NCBI GenBank assembly: GCA_021785095.1
Contig: JAJYGM010000324.1
Coordinates: 1 to 6,013, forward strand
Direction: 5' to 3'
DNA length: 6,013 nucleotides
From: Actinomycetes bacterium
Lineage (GTDB): Bacteria > Actinomycetota > Acidimicrobiia > Acidimicrobiales > Bog-793
The position numbers and the translations under genes are program-made. Of this stretch, positions 5,980 through 6,013 are shown piece by piece; position 1 is the first letter of the stretch; each line of letters opens with the position of its first letter. Under the pieces are notes generated by a model, which worked only from the letters and a program-made list of their open reading frames with translations, ran no database searches and had not been told where the DNA came from.

Positions 5980-6013
5980 CGGTCGGAGCACCGGGAAGCC
6001 GCGGAGATCGAGA

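Noticed and set aside
1..6013. Defence system, CRISPR array, insertion sequence or biosynthetic cluster
   Set aside because: All intact genes are ordinary housekeeping genes. No spaced repeats, transposase motifs, tRNA or phage-like genes were seen.

Overview
The window is very GC-rich (roughly 70% or more by eye, with strong G/C bias at third codon positions). It carries a conserved actinobacterial housekeeping cluster, all on the + strand: 3' end of gmk (guanylate kinase), rpoZ (RNA polymerase omega), coaBC (coenzyme A biosynthesis), metK (S-adenosylmethionine synthetase) and a helicase-degenerate priA (replication restart). The gene order, the omega signature and the PriA lacking Walker motifs point to an actinobacterium. 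I would guess an Acidimicrobiia-like lineage, but that is inference from sequence style only.

Layout. Bases 1-361 hold the C-terminal 119 codons of gmk. A 36-base gap with a small perfect stem-loop leads to rpoZ (398-829), which has an acidic Ala/Asp/Glu-rich tail beyond the omega core. coaBC (826-2064) has no ATG/GTG/TTG that preserves its N-terminal flavin fold. It most likely starts at a CTG overlapping the rpoZ stop (CTGA), 7 bases after a GGAG Shine-Dalgarno sequence. metK (2069-3262) follows after 4 bases. priA (3259-5103) also appears to begin at a CTG overlapping the previous stop (CTGA again), with a downstream GTG as alternative. Spacing and overlaps suggest one transcription unit with translational coupling. 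The genes share no single pathway: they supply nucleotide (GMP to GDP), transcription, CoA, SAM and replication-restart functions.

After priA the housekeeping run stops. Bases 5104-5332 are non-coding, with a GC-rich hairpin that could be a terminator. Bases 5333-5979 hold what I read as a decayed TetR-family regulator. Its TetR hallmark motifs are recognisable but spread over all three forward frames. Its Shine-Dalgarno sequence is intact, but the expected start position reads ATC. A 10-bp tandem duplication and an AC dinucleotide repeat account for two frame changes in the DNA-binding domain. Genes often found after priA in this neighbourhood (def, fmt) are not visible.

I do not see a novel multi-gene system, mobile element, CRISPR array or RNA gene. 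The most interesting points are the TetR pseudogene with a traceable history of lesions and the two CTG/CTGA starts in essential genes.
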